64,000 nt of DNA from Paenibacillus koleovorans NBRC 103111 (GTDB lineage: Bacteria > Bacillota > Bacilli > Paenibacillales > NBRC-103111), in contig NZ_BIMA01000027.1 of assembly GCF_004000845.1 (NCBI RefSeq), positions 1 to 64,000 of the forward strand. The letters are read 5' to 3'. Of this stretch, positions 1 through 8,179 are shown one piece after another. The notes beneath the pieces are model-generated. The model did not search any database and was not told the origin of the DNA. It saw only the letters and a list, made by a program, of their open reading frames with translations. Position 1 is the stretch's first letter; every line of letters begins with the position of its first letter. The translations under genes and the position numbers were made by a program.

Positions 1-332
1 CGCCGAGCGCGCCAGCCGGCGCCGGCCGTCGGGCCAGCCGCGCCGCTGGCGGCTCCGGCGGCCCTGCCGCCAGCGCTTCCGCCTCCGGCGGCCCCACCGC
101 CAAGACGCAGCGGCTGTTCGTCAAGATCGCCGCGGACCGCGAGACGGCCGAGCTCTTGACGCGCCTGCAGGGCGTACTGCAGCAGCACTCCGGCTTCATG
201 CCGGTCGTGCTGTTCTACGAACGCGAGCAGCGATTGCTCGCGCTCGGCGACCAATACCGCGTCAAGCCGTCGCCGCCGCTCATCCAAGCGATCGAGGCGG
301 TCATGGGCGGTGGCACCGCCCGCGTCAAATAG
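1..332 (+). CDS. dnaE: DNA polymerase III alpha subunit DnaE, C-terminal end (5' truncated by window)
   Basis: The reading frame enters at base 3 and stops at TAG 330-332, giving about 109 residues of the C-terminus. The last 75 or so residues (TAKTQRLFVKIAADRE through VMGGGTARVK) look like the small C-terminal tail domain that follows the OB fold in DnaE-type replicative polymerases. Gene order supports this, because dnaE lies just upstream of accD-accA in Bacillus. The first 35 or so visible residues are a low-complexity Gly/Ala/Ser/Pro linker, unusual for DnaE. Catalytic domains lie outside the window, so the family call rests on the tail and synteny. Confidence 0.72.
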   Translation, partial: PSAPAGAGRRASRAAGGSGGPAASASASGGPTAKTQRLFVKIAADRETAELLTRLQGVLQQHSGFMPVVLFYEREQRLLALGDQYRVKPSPPLIQAIEAVMGGGTARVK

Positions 333-431
333 GAGCCAAGCTTGTCGGAACATTTCGCACGCCTCCCGCATACATTTGTTAGACACGGTTTGTCACCCTG
401 TGGCTGGCAAGCCTAAGTAGGAGGAGTGCAC

Positions 432-935
432 ATGTCGAATCAGCTGGCCCTGCAAATGCTTGCCAAACGCGGCGTCACATTGAATGATATCGCGGAGATT
501 GTATTAACGCTGCAGTTGCCTTACAACAATGCCCTAACGAAGGAAGAGTGCGCGGAAAGCGTATTGGCCGTCTTGAACAAGCGAGAGGTTCAATTCACTT
601 TATATACCGGCATCGCGCTCGACGAGCTGGCGGAGCGCAGGCTGCTGCCCCAGCCGCTGCAAGAAATTATGGAGCACGACGAGCCGCTGTACGGCGTCGA
701 TGAGACGCTGGCGCTGGGCATCGTGCATGTATACGGGATGATCGGGCTCACCAGCTTCGGCTACCTCGACAAGCAGAAGATCGGCATCATCCGCGACCTG
801 AACAACCAGGAGCAAGGCATCCACGTGTTCCTGGACGACTTGGTGTGCGGGCTCGCCGCCGCGGCATCCGCCCGGATCGCGCATCAGAACAAGAACGTCA
901 CCGACTACGCGCCAGAGACGGCGCAAGGCAATTGA
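432..935 (+). CDS. Phosphatidylglycerophosphatase A-like protein (YutG family)
   Basis: A 167-residue protein resembling the PgpA/YutG family, which dephosphorylates phosphatidylglycerophosphate during membrane lipid synthesis. Recognisable segments are the N-terminal LAxxMLAKRGVTLxDIAEIV region, the central EPLYGVDETLALGIVHVYGMIG block and the FLDDLVCGLAAAASARIAH region near the C-terminus. The Bacillus versions are soluble and lack the membrane spans of E. coli PgpA, as here. ATG 432 was preferred over the in-frame GTG at 426, because the site AGGAGG at 420-425 abuts the GTG but sits 6 nt before the ATG. It lies between dnaE and accD in the same direction, with no clear terminator on either side. 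Confidence 0.72.
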   Translation: MSNQLALQMLAKRGVTLNDIAEIVLTLQLPYNNALTKEECAESVLAVLNKREVQFTLYTGIALDELAERRLLPQPLQEIMEHDEPLYGVDETLALGIVHVYGMIGLTSFGYLDKQKIGIIRDLNNQEQGIHVFLDDLVCGLAAAASARIAHQNKNVTDYAPETAQGN

Positions 936-1106
936 GCCGATGACGCCGCGCGGCGTCCCGACGACTGGAAGTTGCAGGAAACCCTTGCGTACTCGCCTGA
1001 GTTTCTCTCTGCTTTCAGCCGTTTTATACATAGAGCTCATCTGGACTGGCCCTCTGACAATCTATCGCCGCCGTGCCCTCGGACCATAGAAGCCCGACAA
1101 CCCGCT

Positions 1107-1134
1107 TTGTTGCGGGAAAAACCGAAGGTATGAT
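1107..1134 (+). promoter_or_regulatory. Possible sigma-A promoter upstream of the accD cluster
   Basis: TTGTTG (1107-1112) and TATGAT (1129-1134) are separated by 16 bp. The -10 is good and the -35 weak. It sits about 57 bp before the 62-residue gene that precedes accD and is the only plausible promoter seen in the 255-bp gap. No FapR-type operator was recognised. Confidence 0.35.
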
Positions 1135-1190
1135 ATCATTGAAACAATGTACCGGCTTGAGTGGCGTAGTCAGGGAGGTTGTTAGAAGCC

Positions 1191-1379
1191 ATGTGGACCG
1201 TAATATATATTGCTCCTACAGCCAAGATCGCAGAGCGTATCAAGCAGAAGCTGACGGAAGAAGGTTTCCTCGTTCAGTTGCGTCCGATCAGCCTGTCGAA
1301 GCATCAATACGAGATATTGGTCCCTGAAGGCGAGCTGGAAGAAGTTCAGGAAGTGCTGAATGCAATCCTGCACGGATAA
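1191..1379 (+). CDS. Small conserved protein upstream of accD (62 aa)
   Basis: A 62-residue soluble protein with alternating hydrophobic strands: WTVIYIAPT, GFLVQLRPI and YEILVPEGE, then a C-terminal helix EVQEVLNAIL. The pattern resembles a small ferredoxin-like beta-alpha-beta fold. Similar short proteins sit directly before accD in other Paenibacillaceae and are, as far as I recall, sometimes labelled glutamate decarboxylase, which a protein of this size cannot be. ATG 1191 has AGGGAGG at 1172-1178, a 12-nt spacing. An in-frame TTG at 1179 abuts that site and is less likely. It lies 45 bp before accD, so co-transcription is likely. The function is unknown. Confidence 0.75.
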   Translation: MWTVIYIAPTAKIAERIKQKLTEEGFLVQLRPISLSKHQYEILVPEGELEEVQEVLNAILHG

Positions 1380-1424
1380 GAGGGATTGCCGCGCAGTCTG
1401 ACAACGGATTGGTGAGGTGTAAAA

Positions 1425-2306
1425 GTGTTAAAAGACTTTTTTCAGAAGAAAAGGAAATACGCAACCATTCCCTCGGAGAAAACCAAACGCGAAATCCCCG
1501 AAGGCATCATGAGCAAGTGCCCCAAGTGCAACAAGATTCAATACAGCAAAGAGCTGGAGAAGAACCTGAAGGTATGTGCGGAGTGCGGCTATCACCACAA
1601 TTTGAGCATGATGGAACGGATCGAGTACACGCTCGACGACGGACGTATTTTTGAGTATGACAGCGATATGGTGTCGGAAGACCCGCTAGAATTCGAAGGA
1701 TACGAGGACAAATTGTCCCGTTCGATGGGAACGACCGGCTTGCGCGACGCCGTTATTACAGGTGAAGGTACGATTGGCGGCTTTCCGGTTGTGGTGGCCG
1801 TCATTACATTTGACTTTTTCCAAGGCACGCTAGGTTCGGTTGTCGGCGAGAAGATTACGAGAGCGATAGAAGCTGCGATCCAGAAAAACTATCCGCTTCT
1901 CATTTTCTCCACATCCGGCGGTGCGCGTATGCAAGAAAGCATTTTCAGCCTCATGCAGATGGCCAAGACAAGTGCGGCTCTGTCGCGGTTTCATGACAAC
2001 GGCAACCTGTACATCTCCGTCATTACCGACCCGACCTATGGCGGCGTGACGGCTAGCTTCGCTATGCTGGGCGACATTATTCTGGCGGAGCCCGGAGCGA
2101 GATTCGGCTTCGCCGGGCGGAAGGTCGTCGAGGAGACGATCCGTCAGAAGCTGCCCGACAATTTCCAGACGGCCGACTTCAACCTGAAGCACGGCCAGCT
2201 CGACAAAGTCGTGCACCGCAAAGATTTGAAGGCGACGATCGGTAAAATACTGGACTTGCACCAGCCGCCGGTCGCAGCGAAGAAGGGAGTCGGGACGCAT
2301 GTCTGA
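1425..2306 (+). CDS. accD: Acetyl-CoA carboxylase carboxyltransferase subunit beta
   Basis: This 293-residue protein is the beta half of the carboxyltransferase, which moves the carboxyl group from carboxybiotin to acetyl-CoA to make malonyl-CoA, the first committed step of fatty acid synthesis. A four-cysteine zinc ribbon is visible at residues 28-50 (CPKC and CAEC pairs), followed by the crotonase-like carboxyltransferase fold with the SGGARMQES oxyanion segment and the [12 protein letters not shown] stretch. The start codon is GTG, preceded by a GGTGAGG site. It overlaps accA by 8 bp, so the two subunits are translationally coupled. The length is normal for the family. Confidence 0.96.
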   Translation: MLKDFFQKKRKYATIPSEKTKREIPEGIMSKCPKCNKIQYSKELEKNLKVCAECGYHHNLSMMERIEYTLDDGRIFEYDSDMVSEDPLEFEGYEDKLSRSMGTTGLRDAVITGEGTIGGFPVVVAVITFDFFQGTLGSVVGEKITRAIEAAIQKNYPLLIFSTSGGARMQESIFSLMQMAKTSAALSRFHDNGNLYISVITDPTYGGVTASFAMLGDIILAEPGARFGFAGRKVVEETIRQKLPDNFQTADFNLKHGQLDKVVHRKDLKATIGKILDLHQPPVAAKKGVGTHV

Positions 2307-3273
2307 CATGCCTTTTGAACGTCCTCTTGTGGAGCTGCGCAGCAAGATCGACGAATTGAAGAAGTTCGGCAATGACAAGCAAATCGATTTCACCGACGAA
2401 ATCGCCAAGCTGGAGGAGCGCTACTCCAAGCTGGAGGAAGAGCTCTATGCCGGCCTCTCGGCCAGAGAGAAGCTCCAGATCGCCCGCCATCCGCTGCGGC
2501 TCAAGACTTTGGATTACATCAATCGTGTGTTTACCGATTTCATTGAATTCCATGGCGACCGGGCGTTTCGCGACGATCTGGCGATTGTCGGCGGCATCGC
2601 CAAGCTGAACGGCATCCCCGTTACTGTTGTTGGGCATCAGAAGGGTGTCGATACGAAGGACAACATCGCCCGCAACTTCGGCAGTCCGCATCCGGAAGGG
2701 TTCCGTAAGGCGCTGCGGCTCATGCAGCAGGCGAACAAGTTCGGGCGTCCGATCGTGACGTTCCTCGATACGAAGGGCGCCGCTCCCGATACGGAAGCGG
2801 AGGAGCGCGGCGCCGGCGAAGCGATCGCCCGCAACCTGCTGGAGATGGCCGGGTTCCGCGTGCCGGTCATCTGTGTTGTCATCGGCGAAGGCGGCTCCGG
2901 CGGAGCGCTCGCGCTCGGCGTCGGCAACCGAGTGCTGATGATGGAGAATGCGGTATACTCCGTTATCAGTCCGGAAGGGGCAGCCACGATTTTGTACAAG
3001 GATGCGACCCAATCGCTGAAAGCGGCAGAGCGGATGAAGATTACCGCGACCGACCTGCTCGGCTTCAAGGTCATCGACGAGATTATCCGCGAGCCTCGGG
3101 GCGGAGCCCACCGGGATCCGGAGCAGCAGGCCGCATGGATGAAGGACGCGCTCTGGCGCAATATGCAGGAGCTGCGCGCGATGAGCGGGGCGGAGCTGCA
3201 GGAAGACCGGTACCGCAAGTTCCGGGCGATGGGCCGTTATTCGTTCCTGCAGGAGCTCGTGGAACAGCGTTAA
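2299..3273 (+). CDS. accA: Acetyl-CoA carboxylase carboxyltransferase subunit alpha
   Basis: A 324-residue protein that pairs with AccD in an alpha2beta2 carboxyltransferase. It has the N-terminal coiled helix ([13 protein letters not shown]), the [14 protein letters not shown] segment, the [15 protein letters not shown] block and the glycine-rich [15 protein letters not shown] oxyanion loop that are diagnostic of AccA. The ATG overlaps the end of accD. In Bacillus, pfkA follows accA directly. Here the next gene is pyk, only 99 bp away, and no phosphofructokinase is present. Confidence 0.96.
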   Translation: MSDMPFERPLVELRSKIDELKKFGNDKQIDFTDEIAKLEERYSKLEEELYAGLSAREKLQIARHPLRLKTLDYINRVFTDFIEFHGDRAFRDDLAIVGGIAKLNGIPVTVVGHQKGVDTKDNIARNFGSPHPEGFRKALRLMQQANKFGRPIVTFLDTKGAAPDTEAEERGAGEAIARNLLEMAGFRVPVICVVIGEGGSGGALALGVGNRVLMMENAVYSVISPEGAATILYKDATQSLKAAERMKITATDLLGFKVIDEIIREPRGGAHRDPEQQAAWMKDALWRNMQELRAMSGAELQEDRYRKFRAMGRYSFLQELVEQR

Positions 3274-3313
3274 CCAAACTTTTATATATACCGATAGGGG
3301 TCCCTATAGAGGA

Positions 3314-3340
3314 GCCGGTACATTTACCGGCCCCTTTATG
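3314..3340 (+). terminator. Weak terminator-like hairpin between accA and pyk
   Basis: GCCGGTA (3314-3320) and TACCGGC (3325-3331) form a perfect 7-bp stem with a 4-nt loop. It is followed only by CCCTTTATG, so the T-tract is poor. It could cause partial termination or 3'-end processing between accA and pyk. Confidence 0.4.
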
Positions 3341-3372
3341 TTGGGAAAATACAGGAGGAGAACATAGTAGCT

Positions 3373-5127
3373 ATGCGTAAAACCAAAATCGTTTGTACGA
3401 TCGGGCCATCCAGCGAATCGCTGCCGATGCTGAAGCAGCTGATCGGCGCCGGAATGAACGTAGCGCGTCTGAATTTCTCTCACGGCGACTTCGAGGAGCA
3501 CGGCAATCGAATCCGCAACATCCGCCAAGCTTGCCTGGAGCTGAACAAGACTGTTGCGATTCTGCTCGACACGAAGGGACCGGAAATCCGGACGGGCAAG
3601 CTGCAGGCGGATTCGTACGAGCTGGTGCAGGACGAGCATCTGATCTTGACGACCGAAGAAATTATCGGCGATAACCAGCGCATTTCCGTGACTTACAAGG
3701 ATTTGCCTAAAGACGTACATGTAGGATCGACGATTCTGATCGACGACGGCTTGATCGGCTTGTCGGTGCTTGAGATTCGCGGCAGCGAGATCGAATGCCG
3801 CATCGTGAACGGCGGTACGATCAAAGGCAAGAAGGGCGTCAACGTCCCGGGCGTCAGCATCTCGCTGCCGGGCATTACGGAGAAAGACGCGAACGACATT
3901 ATTTTCGGCATCGAGCAGGGGATCGACTTCATCGCCGCTTCCTTCGTCCGTAAGGCGAGCGACGTTATGGAAATCCGCCAGCTGCTAGAACGCTACAATG
4001 CGCCTCATATCCAGATCATCTCCAAGATCGAGAACCAGGAAGGCGTCGCCAACTTGGACGAAATTCTGGAAGTGAGCGATGGGCTGATGGTCGCGCGCGG
4101 CGACTTGGGTGTGGAGATTCCTGCCGAAGAAGTGCCGCTCGTTCAGAAAAACATGATTCGCAAAGGCAATTTCGTCGGCAAGCCGGTTATCACCGCGACG
4201 CAGATGCTTGACTCGATGCAACGCAATCCGCGGCCTACGCGCGCGGAAGCGAGCGACGTAGCGAACGCGATCTTCGACGGCACGGACGCGATCATGCTGT
4301 CCGGCGAGACGGCGGCCGGCAAGTACCCGATCGAGTCGGTCATAACGATGTCGCGCATCGCGGAGCGCGCCGAGCAAGCGCTCGAGTACCGCGAGATGTT
4401 CATCAAGCAAAGCTCCGCGCAGCAGCGCACGATTACGGAAGCGATCAGCCAATCCGTGGCGAATTCCGCACTCGATCTAGAGGCGAAGGCGATCATCACT
4501 CCGACGGAGAGCGGCTATACGGCACGGATGGTGTCCAAGTATCGGCCGAAATCGCCGATCGTAGCCGTTACGCCGAACGAGCAAGTGATGCGCCGCCTGT
4601 GCCTGATCTGGGGCGTCGTGCCGATCAAGGGCGAAGAAGCCCTCAACACGGACGAAATGTTCCAGCAGGCGGTGGACAGCACGATGAAGTCCGGGCTGAT
4701 CCGTCTAGGCGATCTTGTCATCATCACCGCCGGGGTGCCGGTCGGCCGTTCCGGCTCGACGAACCTGATGAAGGTGCACCATGTCGGCGAGATGATCGCG
4801 AAGGGCCAAGGCATCGGCAGCCAATCGGCGACCGGCATCGTGGTCGTCGCCAGCACCGCGCAGGAAGCGGTCGAGAAGATGAAGCCCGGTGCGATCCTTG
4901 TGACGACGGCGACGGACAAGGAGTGCATGTCGGCGTTCGAGCAAGCGTCCGCCGTCATCACCGAAGTCGGCGGCATCACGTCCCATGCAGCCGTGGTCGG
5001 CTTAAGCCTCGGCATTCCGGTCATCGTCGGAGTGAACAATGCGCTTAGCCTCATGCACGATGGCATGGAAGTGACCGTATACGCCGAGATCGGCGTCATC
5101 TACACCGGACAAGCCAAAGTCCTGTAA
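3373..5127 (+). CDS. pyk: Pyruvate kinase with C-terminal PEP-utilizer domain
   Basis: A 584-residue protein that converts phosphoenolpyruvate and ADP to pyruvate and ATP, the last step of glycolysis. The N-terminal barrel carries the [12 protein letters not shown] and [12 protein letters not shown] motifs. The active-site region with ISKIEN and [10 protein letters not shown] follows near residues 217-250, then ATQMLDSM and [19 protein letters not shown]. After the usual allosteric domain comes an extra region of about 110 residues ending in [21 protein letters not shown], the PEP-utilizer mobile domain found on Bacillus and Geobacillus pyruvate kinases. AGGAGGAG lies about 12 nt before the ATG. 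A strong terminator follows. Confidence 0.97.
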   Translation: MRKTKIVCTIGPSSESLPMLKQLIGAGMNVARLNFSHGDFEEHGNRIRNIRQACLELNKTVAILLDTKGPEIRTGKLQADSYELVQDEHLILTTEEIIGDNQRISVTYKDLPKDVHVGSTILIDDGLIGLSVLEIRGSEIECRIVNGGTIKGKKGVNVPGVSISLPGITEKDANDIIFGIEQGIDFIAASFVRKASDVMEIRQLLERYNAPHIQIISKIENQEGVANLDEILEVSDGLMVARGDLGVEIPAEEVPLVQKNMIRKGNFVGKPVITATQMLDSMQRNPRPTRAEASDVANAIFDGTDAIMLSGETAAGKYPIESVITMSRIAERAEQALEYREMFIKQSSAQQRTITEAISQSVANSALDLEAKAIITPTESGYTARMVSKYRPKSPIVAVTPNEQVMRRLCLIWGVVPIKGEEALNTDEMFQQAVDSTMKSGLIRLGDLVIITAGVPVGRSGSTNLMKVHHVGEMIAKGQGIGSQSATGIVVVASTAQEAVEKMKPGAILVTTATDKECMSAFEQASAVITEVGGITSHAAVVGLSLGIPVIVGVNNALSLMHDGMEVTVYAEIGVIYTGQAKVL

Positions 5128-5145
5128 GCGCGAAGTAACCGATCG

Positions 5146-5177
5146 CCCGCCTGGCGCTAGTGCCTGGCGGGTTTTTT
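5146..5177 (+). terminator. Rho-independent terminator after pyk
   Basis: CCCGCC (5146-5151) pairs with GGCGGG (5166-5171) around a partly paired interior (GGC/GCC), followed at once by six T residues. It lies 18 bp past the pyk stop. Confidence 0.88.
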
Positions 5178-5192
5178 GCACTCACTTGCATT

Positions 5193-5221
5193 TTTCGAAC
5201 ATAATATGTGTATTTCGAACA
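5193..5221. repeat. Direct repeat TTTCGAACA, two copies 20 bp apart
   Basis: TTTCGAACA occurs at 5193-5201 and again at 5213-5221, a 20-bp period that puts both on the same face of the helix. They lie in the AT-rich gap upstream of the orphan lipoprotein gene and could be an operator. No matching regulator is identifiable nearby. Confidence 0.45.
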
Positions 5222-5361
5222 ATGAAATAGATGCAAAAAATGACATAGTGCAACATAAAAAAACATATTAGAACGTCTTAAGATAGGTTACGATTCGTAG
5301 TATAAAAGAGCTGGCTGCCCAGACGGACTTTCCTTTGTATAAGAAAAGGGGAAATCAAAAC

Positions 5362-6954
5362 ATGGCAAATCGATTAGTCCTCGCCCTATCGGCGGCAGTC
5401 CTGCTGGCTTCAACCCCCGTGCTGGCCGCATGCGGCAAAAACTCGGATGAACCGGGCGCCAGCTCCAAGCCGGAAGACAATTCTCCTTATACATTCACGA
5501 TCATGCACAACGACGGCGGGAACGCGTATATCAAGTCGATTGCAGGTGCTAAGGAGAACCTCTATGTGAAAGAAATGTCCCGTTTGTTCAGCGAATACAG
5601 CAAAAAACCGACAACAATCCAATTCGAATACTTGCCGTCTGCCGACTACTCTCAGCAGTTGACCGTGCGGTTCGTCTCCAGGGACGTTCCGGAAGTGGTC
5701 TCCACCACTTCAATATCGGACAAAGGCCATCCGACAGCCATACAGAACGGCGTGTTCCTGCAACTGAACGAGCTGATCGACAAATACGGCCCTAATTTGA
5801 AAAAGAAAATCCCGCCATACGTTTGGGACTCCCCTCGGGTCAGTCAGAACGGCAAAATCTATGGTATACCTGCACTCGTGAACCCGATCAGCCCGACTGC
5901 TCTCTACGTGCGTCAGGATTATCTCGACAAGCTGGGCATAACGAAGCAACCGGAAACCGCCGAAGAGTTCCTCGCTTTTTTCGAGAAAGTGAAGACGACC
6001 GACTTGAACGGCAACGGTAAACACGACGAAGTCGGCTACGCGATGCGCGGCGGTTTCGGGTTCAGCAACGCTTTTTTCGCCATGTATAAGCTGTTCCCGG
6101 GCTCCTGGCAGATGGTGGACGGCAAATATACGCCGGATATCGTCAATCCAAAAATGAAAGAAGCGGTTGGCTTCTACAAGCAGCTGTTTGACAAGGGGTA
6201 CATCGATAAAGACTTCATCAACGCGAAGGACGCCGACTGGACGAGCATGATCAAGAACGGCCGTGCGGCTGTTTGGAGCCACGATTTGCGGAATATCGGC
6301 TCGAGCTGGGGGCAGGCGAACTTCGAGAACAAGGACGTGAAGCTCGGTCTGCTCCCGGGCTTCAAACAAGCCGACGGCAACAACTATTTACAGCCTAGAG
6401 GTCTGGGTATCTCGAAGGTCGACGTGATCATAAGCACAGCCAAAAATCCGGAGCGCATCGTTCAATTTCTGGATTGGCAGTTCTCGGATGACCCGATCAA
6501 GACGAAGTTCCACGAATTCGGCATTAAAGACCGGAACTATACGGAAGTGAACGGCAAAGTAAAGTGGGACCCAGCCGGCGAGTTCAATAAAAACGGCGAG
6601 AGCGGGTTTTATCAGGCGTCCCTCAACCAAGCGGGCGATACGCGCATGGACATCCCGGTTGTAGAAGCCGCCGGTGCGGTCGATCTGAACGTGTTGAAGA
6701 AAGGGTTGGAGTATATCGAGAAAAACCAATGGGACGACATATCCATCAACATGCCGGCTCCGGAAGCAATCCGCACGAATCCGGAGCTCGACTACGGGGC
6801 TGGAAGCTTGTTCCTCGATATGCTGCTCAAAGTCATCACAGGCAAAGTACCGCTTGATTCCGGCTTCAACAGCTACGTTGCCGAATGGAAGAAAAAAGGC
6901 GGCGAAAAGGCGATCGATGAAGCGACCCAGTGGTACAACAGCCAAAAAAAATAA
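5362..6954 (+). CDS. Extracellular solute-binding lipoprotein (orphan, sugar ABC type)
   Basis: A 530-residue secreted lipoprotein. The first 24 residues are a lipoprotein signal peptide ending in LAAC with Cys24 as the lipidated residue, followed by a low-complexity linker. The body resembles the LplA/YtcQ-type large solute-binding proteins of Paenibacillus ABC importers: an ATAxxFxE-like TAEEFLAFF segment, then a KTTDLNGNGKHDEVGYAM calcium-loop-like motif that many of these proteins carry. ATG 5362 was chosen over an upstream in-frame TTG because of the AAAGGGGA site. No permease or ATPase gene is adjacent, so it must use a transporter encoded elsewhere. It interrupts the usual pyk-thioesterase neighbourhood and is probably an insertion. 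The substrate is unknown. Confidence 0.85.
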   Translation: MANRLVLALSAAVLLASTPVLAACGKNSDEPGASSKPEDNSPYTFTIMHNDGGNAYIKSIAGAKENLYVKEMSRLFSEYSKKPTTIQFEYLPSADYSQQLTVRFVSRDVPEVVSTTSISDKGHPTAIQNGVFLQLNELIDKYGPNLKKKIPPYVWDSPRVSQNGKIYGIPALVNPISPTALYVRQDYLDKLGITKQPETAEEFLAFFEKVKTTDLNGNGKHDEVGYAMRGGFGFSNAFFAMYKLFPGSWQMVDGKYTPDIVNPKMKEAVGFYKQLFDKGYIDKDFINAKDADWTSMIKNGRAAVWSHDLRNIGSSWGQANFENKDVKLGLLPGFKQADGNNYLQPRGLGISKVDVIISTAKNPERIVQFLDWQFSDDPIKTKFHEFGIKDRNYTEVNGKVKWDPAGEFNKNGESGFYQASLNQAGDTRMDIPVVEAAGAVDLNVLKKGLEYIEKNQWDDISINMPAPEAIRTNPELDYGAGSLFLDMLLKVITGKVPLDSGFNSYVAEWKKKGGEKAIDEATQWYNSQKK

Positions 6955-6955
6955 A

Positions 6956-6996
6956 AGAGGAAATGCGCCGGTTGGTCTCGACCGGCGCTTCCTTCA
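6956..6996 (+). terminator. Terminator hairpin after the orphan lipoprotein
   Basis: GCGCCGGT (6965-6972) pairs perfectly with ACCGGCGC (6981-6988), and the stem can extend through AGGAA/TTCCT. The trailing tract TTCCTT is T/C mixed, so efficiency may be moderate. Confidence 0.65.
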
Positions 6997-7099
6997 TGAA
7001 AGGACTTGATTGAGTAGCGCTGACCTGCGCGTGCTTTGAGCTTTGCGCCGGTTCCTTGTACAATAGGAGCAAAGTGCAAGGGAAGAGGGGGGCAGACAG

Positions 7100-7582
7100 A
7101 TGACCGAGCAACATCCGAGGTGGTTCACCCACCGGCTGCGAGTACGCTATCAGGAGACGGATCAGATGAGCGTCGTGTATCATGCCAACTACTTGAACTG
7201 GTTCGAGCTCGGGCGGACCGAGTTGATCCGCGAGCTTGGTTTGCCATATCGGGAGCTGGAGGCGCGGGGGCTGTTGCTGCCGGTGGTGGAGCTGGAATCG
7301 AAGTTCAAAGCGCCGGCGCGTTATGACGATCTCATCGTGATCTGGACCCGTGTAGCTGAATTCAGCTCCCTGATGGTGCGGTTTGAGTCGCAAATCCGGC
7401 GCGAGTCGGAGACCGACGCTGAGCCGTCCGGTTTCGCCGACAAGCCGGAAGGCGAGCTTCTGGTGAGCGGCGGCACGAAGCATATTTGGGTCAACCGGGA
7501 CTGGAAGCCCGTCCGCGTGAGCAAGGAAGCCCCGGATTTATACGCTCTATTGGAACAAGCGGGAAGAGGAGTTCCATCGTAG
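7100..7582 (+). CDS. Acyl-CoA thioesterase, YbgC/4-hydroxybenzoyl-CoA thioesterase family
   Basis: A 160-residue single hotdog-fold protein. The segment RVRYQETDQMSVVYHANYLNWFELGR near residues 14-40 is the family signature, including the catalytic Asp in ETDQM. GLLLPVVELESKFKAPARYDD follows and lines the thioester site. Such enzymes hydrolyse short or aromatic acyl-CoA thioesters. The physiological substrate cannot be read from sequence. A homologous thioesterase commonly lies between pyk and citZ in this lineage, so the gene is backbone. A GAGGGGGG site precedes the ATG and a terminator follows. Confidence 0.88.
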   Translation: MTEQHPRWFTHRLRVRYQETDQMSVVYHANYLNWFELGRTELIRELGLPYRELEARGLLLPVVELESKFKAPARYDDLIVIWTRVAEFSSLMVRFESQIRRESETDAEPSGFADKPEGELLVSGGTKHIWVNRDWKPVRVSKEAPDLYALLEQAGRGVPS

Positions 7583-7621
7583 CTCCCCTCTTCCTGCCTC
7601 CCACGCGCTGACGGAACAAAT

Positions 7622-7649
7622 CCTCGCCTATGTTGGCGGGGGTTCTTTT
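7622..7649 (+). terminator. Terminator after the thioesterase gene
   Basis: CCTCGCC (7622-7628) pairs with GGCGGGG (7635-7641) over a 6-nt loop with one G-T pair, followed by GTTCTTTT. Confidence 0.72.
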
Positions 7650-7708
7650 CGTAATGTATCTGATATCAGACGCGAAAATGGGAATACAAACTTTAGGAGG
7701 CTGAAGGG

Positions 7709-7966
7709 ATGTCAGACATCGTCAATCTTGATCGAGATCTGATAGAAAATTGTTTCTTTAGGTTGAATGCAAAGCTGCAGGGGGCCGGAGAAGAAGGAGA
7801 AGTTGTCCTTTTCGGTGGAGCCGCGATGTGTCTTGTCTTTGGCAGCAGAGGGTACACGAGAGATACGGTATTCGAACCTAAATCGAATATGTATCAAATG
7901 GCGAAGGAAGTTGCAAAGGAAATGGCGATTCAAGAGGATTGGTTAAACGACGGCATCACATTATGA
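7709..7966 (+). pseudogene. Truncated nucleotidyltransferase-like gene (DUF6036/AbiEii-like remnant)
   Basis: The 85-residue product starts well, with AGGAGG before ATG 7709. It contains GEVVLFGGAAMCLVFGSRGYTRD, which looks like the GG-x-A and T-R-D-x-D core of DUF6036/AbiEii-type nucleotidyltransferases. The text then reads TRDTVFEPKSNMYQMAKEVAKEM, where the family has TRDIDAVFEPKS or similar, so the second catalytic Asp appears deleted. The frame stops soon after WLNDG, whereas relatives run to about 200 residues. The following 200 bp contain only vague traces. I infer a decayed gene. The family assignment is from memory of the motif and is not certain. Confidence 0.55.
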
Positions 7967-8070
7967 ATGCTACCGATTCGACATTCGCCGGAGGTTCAAA
8001 TAGGCGCTGACTCCTATAAGCAATCGTATAGCATCGACGACGTAATCGCATACTAGGGAATACCAGCTTG

Positions 8071-8117
8071 TTAACTTTTCTGCGTAACGTAAACATCTGT
8101 TTTACAAAACATTAATA
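8071..8117 (+). promoter_or_regulatory. Pho-box-like repeats upstream of ppk
   Basis: TTTACA (8101-8106) and TTAATA (8112-8117) are phased by 11 bp, and TTAACT (8071-8076) lies upstream. PhoP of Bacillus binds tandem TT(A/T/C)ACA hexamers with 11-bp spacing. The match is partial and the call is an inference, strengthened by the phosphate-related function of ppk and the phoR/phoP genes in this window. Confidence 0.35.
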
Positions 8118-8179
8118 TCGCGAAAACAATCCCCCTCCATACTGGTAGTATGTACACTACTGGTCTGGAGGGACTTTTC

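Noticed and set aside
942-957. GACGCCG-CG-CGGCGTC palindrome after the PgpA-like gene as a terminator
   Set aside because: The loop would be only two bases and no T-tract follows.
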